Origin: Candidatus Accumulibacter aalborgensis
GTDB lineage: Bacteria; Pseudomonadota; Gammaproteobacteria; Burkholderiales; Rhodocyclaceae
Assembly (NCBI RefSeq): GCF_900089955.1
Contig: NZ_FLQX01000001.1
Span: forward strand, 86,884 to 150,883
Length of the DNA: 64,000 bases
Direction of reading: 5' to 3'
The position numbers and the translations under genes were made by a program. The notes beneath the pieces were generated by a model. The model was given only the letters and a program-made list of their open reading frames with translations, searched no databases and was not told the origin of the DNA. Positions 62,605 to 64,000 of the stretch are shown in pieces (positions within the stretch are counted from its first letter, which is position 1; every line of letters begins with the position of its first letter).

Positions 62605-62662
62605 TTGACCAGCGCCCTGGCTGCCCATCCCGAATTCCTGCGGGTCACCGATCTGCACGACG
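62605..62662 (+). pseudogene. livF stub (N-terminal ~19 codons only)
   Basis: From TTG 62605, 12 bases after livG, the frame reads TSALAAHPEFLRVTDLHD, which looks like the start of a LivF-type ATPase (family: LxVxDLHxxYG...). At about 62650-62663 the sequence switches to ALFALAPGASAQ in another frame, the end of a signal peptide of the downstream substrate-binding protein. The rest of livF (about 220 codons), with anything between, is missing. Confidence 0.6.
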
Positions 62663-63838
62663 GCGCTTTTCGCGCTCGCCCCCGGTGCGTCCGCCCAGGT
62701 TTCCGACGGGATCGTCAAGATCGGCGTGCTGACCGATCTCTCGGGAGCGTATTCCGACCTGGCAGGCCCAGGTTCCGTTCTCGCCACAAAGATGGCGATC
62801 GACGACTTCATTGCCAAGGAGAAGCCGGGCTTCAAGGTCGAACTGGTTTCCGCCGACCACCAGAACAAGGGTGACATTGCCGCCAACAAGGCGCGCGAAT
62901 GGTTCGAACGCGACCAGGTCGATGTGCTCACCGATCTGGTCACCACGTCCACAGCGCTGGCAGTGATGAAGATCGCCAAGGAAAAGAACCGCATCGCGAT
63001 CGTCAATGGCGCTGCCTCGACGCGCATCACCAACGAGGACTGCAACGACGTCACTGTTCATTACACCTACGACACCTACGCCGTCGCCAACGGCACCGCC
63101 AAGGCGGTGGTCAAGCAGGGCGGCAAGACCTGGTTCTTCCTGACCGCCGACTACGCCTTCGGTCACTCGCTAGAGAAGGATGCCACGGAGGTGGTCGTTG
63201 CCAACGGAGGCAAAGTGCTCGGCTCGGTCCGCCACCCCTTCCCCGGCTCGGACTTCTCGTCCTTCCTGCTCAAGGCACAGGCTTCGGGCGCACAGGTCAT
63301 CGGCCTGGCCAACGCCGGTACCGACACGACGAATTCGATCAAGCAGGCGGCCGAGTTCGGCATCACGCCCAAACAGTCGCTCGCCGGCCTCCTGATGTTC
63401 ATCACCGACGTCAATTCGCTGGGCCTCAAGGCCGCGCAGTCGATGTACCTGACCGAGGGTTTCTACTGGGATCTCAACGACGAAACGCGCGCCTTTGCCA
63501 AGCGTTTTTTCGCCCAGCACAAGCGTAACCCGACGATGGTTCAGGCCGGACAGTATTCGTCGACGATGCATTACCTGAAAGCGGTCAAGCAGGCCAACAG
63601 CGACGATGCGGCCGTGGTCATGGCGCAGATGAAGAAAATGCCGATCAACGACTTCTTCGCCAAGAACGGCAGGATCCGCGACGACGGACGCATGGTGCAT
63701 GAGATGTACCTGTTCCAGGTCAAGAAGCCCGACGAGTCAAAGTATCCGTGGGACTACTACAACGTCCGCCAGACGATCCCCGCCGCGGAGGCGTTCCAGC
63801 CGCTGTCGGCGTCCAAGTGCCCGCTGGTCAAGAAATGA
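62663..63838 (+). CDS. LivK-type ABC substrate-binding protein, 5' end lost
   Basis: A periplasmic binding protein of the Leu/Ile/Val-binding type I fold. Mature sequence begins VSDGIVKIGVLTDLSGAYSD, with VNGAASTRITNEDCNDVTVH, TWFFLTADYAFGHSLEKDAT, RHPFPGSDFSSFLLKAQASG and FYWDLNDETRAFAKRFF. In the same frame upstream, ALFALAPGASAQ (from 62663) is the second half of a signal peptide, but its start and basic head are missing, joined to a livF stub. The first in-frame start codon is GTG 62726, which would give a cytoplasmic protein of 370 residues without function in transport. The coding body is otherwise intact. Confidence 0.82.
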   Translation, partial: ALFALAPGASAQVSDGIVKIGVLTDLSGAYSDLAGPGSVLATKMAIDDFIAKEKPGFKVELVSADHQNKGDIAANKAREWFERDQVDVLTDLVTTSTALAVMKIAKEKNRIAIVNGAASTRITNEDCNDVTVHYTYDTYAVANGTAKAVVKQGGKTWFFLTADYAFGHSLEKDATEVVVANGGKVLGSVRHPFPGSDFSSFLLKAQASGAQVIGLANAGTDTTNSIKQAAEFGITPKQSLAGLLMFITDVNSLGLKAAQSMYLTEGFYWDLNDETRAFAKRFFAQHKRNPTMVQAGQYSSTMHYLKAVKQANSDDAAVVMAQMKKMPINDFFAKNGRIRDDGRMVHEMYLFQVKKPDESKYPWDYYNVRQTIPAAEAFQPLSASKCPLVKK

Positions 63839-63869
63839 TCGGCGTCCTGTAGCTTAAAATCGGTGCATC

Positions 63870-63901
63870 GCCCGGAACCTGCCACAAGCTGCGTTCCGGG
63901 C
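63870..63901. terminator. 9-bp hairpin downstream of the substrate-binding protein gene
   Basis: GCCCGGAAC (63870-63878) and GTTCCGGGC (63893-63901) form a perfect 9-bp stem with a 14-base loop, 32 bases after the stop codon. No T-run follows on either strand, so it is a weak candidate for Rho-independent termination or a 3' end stabiliser. Bases 63902-64000 show no gene. Confidence 0.45.
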
Positions 63902-64000
63902 TCGGACGGATCTTCCTCCAGCCAGCAAACGCAATTATGTAACTTCTCAAAAAGCGCGGGCATGACCGTTCGCTGAATCTGGGATTCTTGCTTGCAGGTT

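Noticed and set aside
63757..63963. 68-codon minus-strand frame at the right edge
   Set aside because: Overlaps the 3' end of the substrate-binding protein gene and has no recognisable domain or ribosome site.

Overview
The window reads as a high-GC betaproteobacterial chromosome, most likely a Rhodocyclaceae member close to Candidatus Accumulibacter. This is inferred from the gene set and order (pilS-pilR-ampD, ispB/rplU-rpmA-obgE-proB, a betaproteobacterial aa3 oxidase operon with its small accessory genes, an MSHA pilus locus), not from a database search. No rRNA and no CRISPR array were seen; there is one tRNA (Pro, CGG).

Layout. 1-8.7 kb: edge of an RND adaptor gene, ampD-pilR-pilS (leftward), tRNA-Pro, ispB, then rplU-rpmA-obgE-proB (rightward) behind a near-consensus sigma70 promoter. 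8.8-27.2 kb: a PilZ protein, then one long rightward MSHA-type pilus operon in the order E-[DNA methyltransferase]-G-pilin-C-D-O-P-Q-I-I2(PilN-like)-J-K-L-M-N. Most genes overlap or nearly touch. MshE carries the N-terminal c-di-GMP-binding MshEN motifs, which fits the PilZ neighbour. 27.3-35.7 kb: an accessory stretch with a cupin, three tandem hairpins, a PTS Enzyme I-like protein fused to a GNAT domain, a deleted PLP-enzyme gene, a MarR regulator, PAS and hemerythrin proteins, and an IS4-family element whose transposase has a stop codon and which ends two unrelated genes. 35.8-40.6 kb: a possible redox module (metallo-beta-lactamase-fold protein, NifX-like protein, solitary Rieske protein, sigma54 activator, SQR-like flavoprotein). 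40.7-44.5 kb: a TetR-controlled ABC exporter with HlyD adaptor. 44.5-50.4 kb: a broken FmdE-like gene, a secreted His-rich protein, a P450, a methyltransferase plus InaA-like kinase pair, a GNAT and an MFS transporter. 50.5-60.1 kb: mpl, then a leftward aa3-type cytochrome c oxidase operon (ctaC, ctaD, small assembly peptide, ctaG, DUF2970, ctaE, surf1, SCO-like, DUF2244, COX2-hairpin protein, ctaB). A perfect FNR/Anr-type box lies upstream of ctaC. 60.3-64 kb: a damaged two-component pair, then branched-chain amino acid type ABC transporter genes (livG, a livF stub, a substrate-binding protein lacking its start).

The most unusual property is a recurrent scar: at least five loci (PLP enzyme at 30.3 kb, FmdE-like at 44.5 kb, response regulator and histidine kinase at 60.3-61.5 kb, livF/substrate-binding junction at 62.65 kb) keep recognisable ends but have lost an internal or adjoining stretch. 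Either this genome accumulates short-homology deletions, or the assembly has collapsed segments. This matters for reading any gene here. Other leads are the orphan DNA methyltransferase inside the pilus operon, the Enzyme I-GNAT fusion, the sigma54-linked Rieske/NifX/SQR cluster, a pair of related palindromic repeats at 27.3 and 55.1 kb, and a free-standing subunit-II transmembrane hairpin in the oxidase operon.
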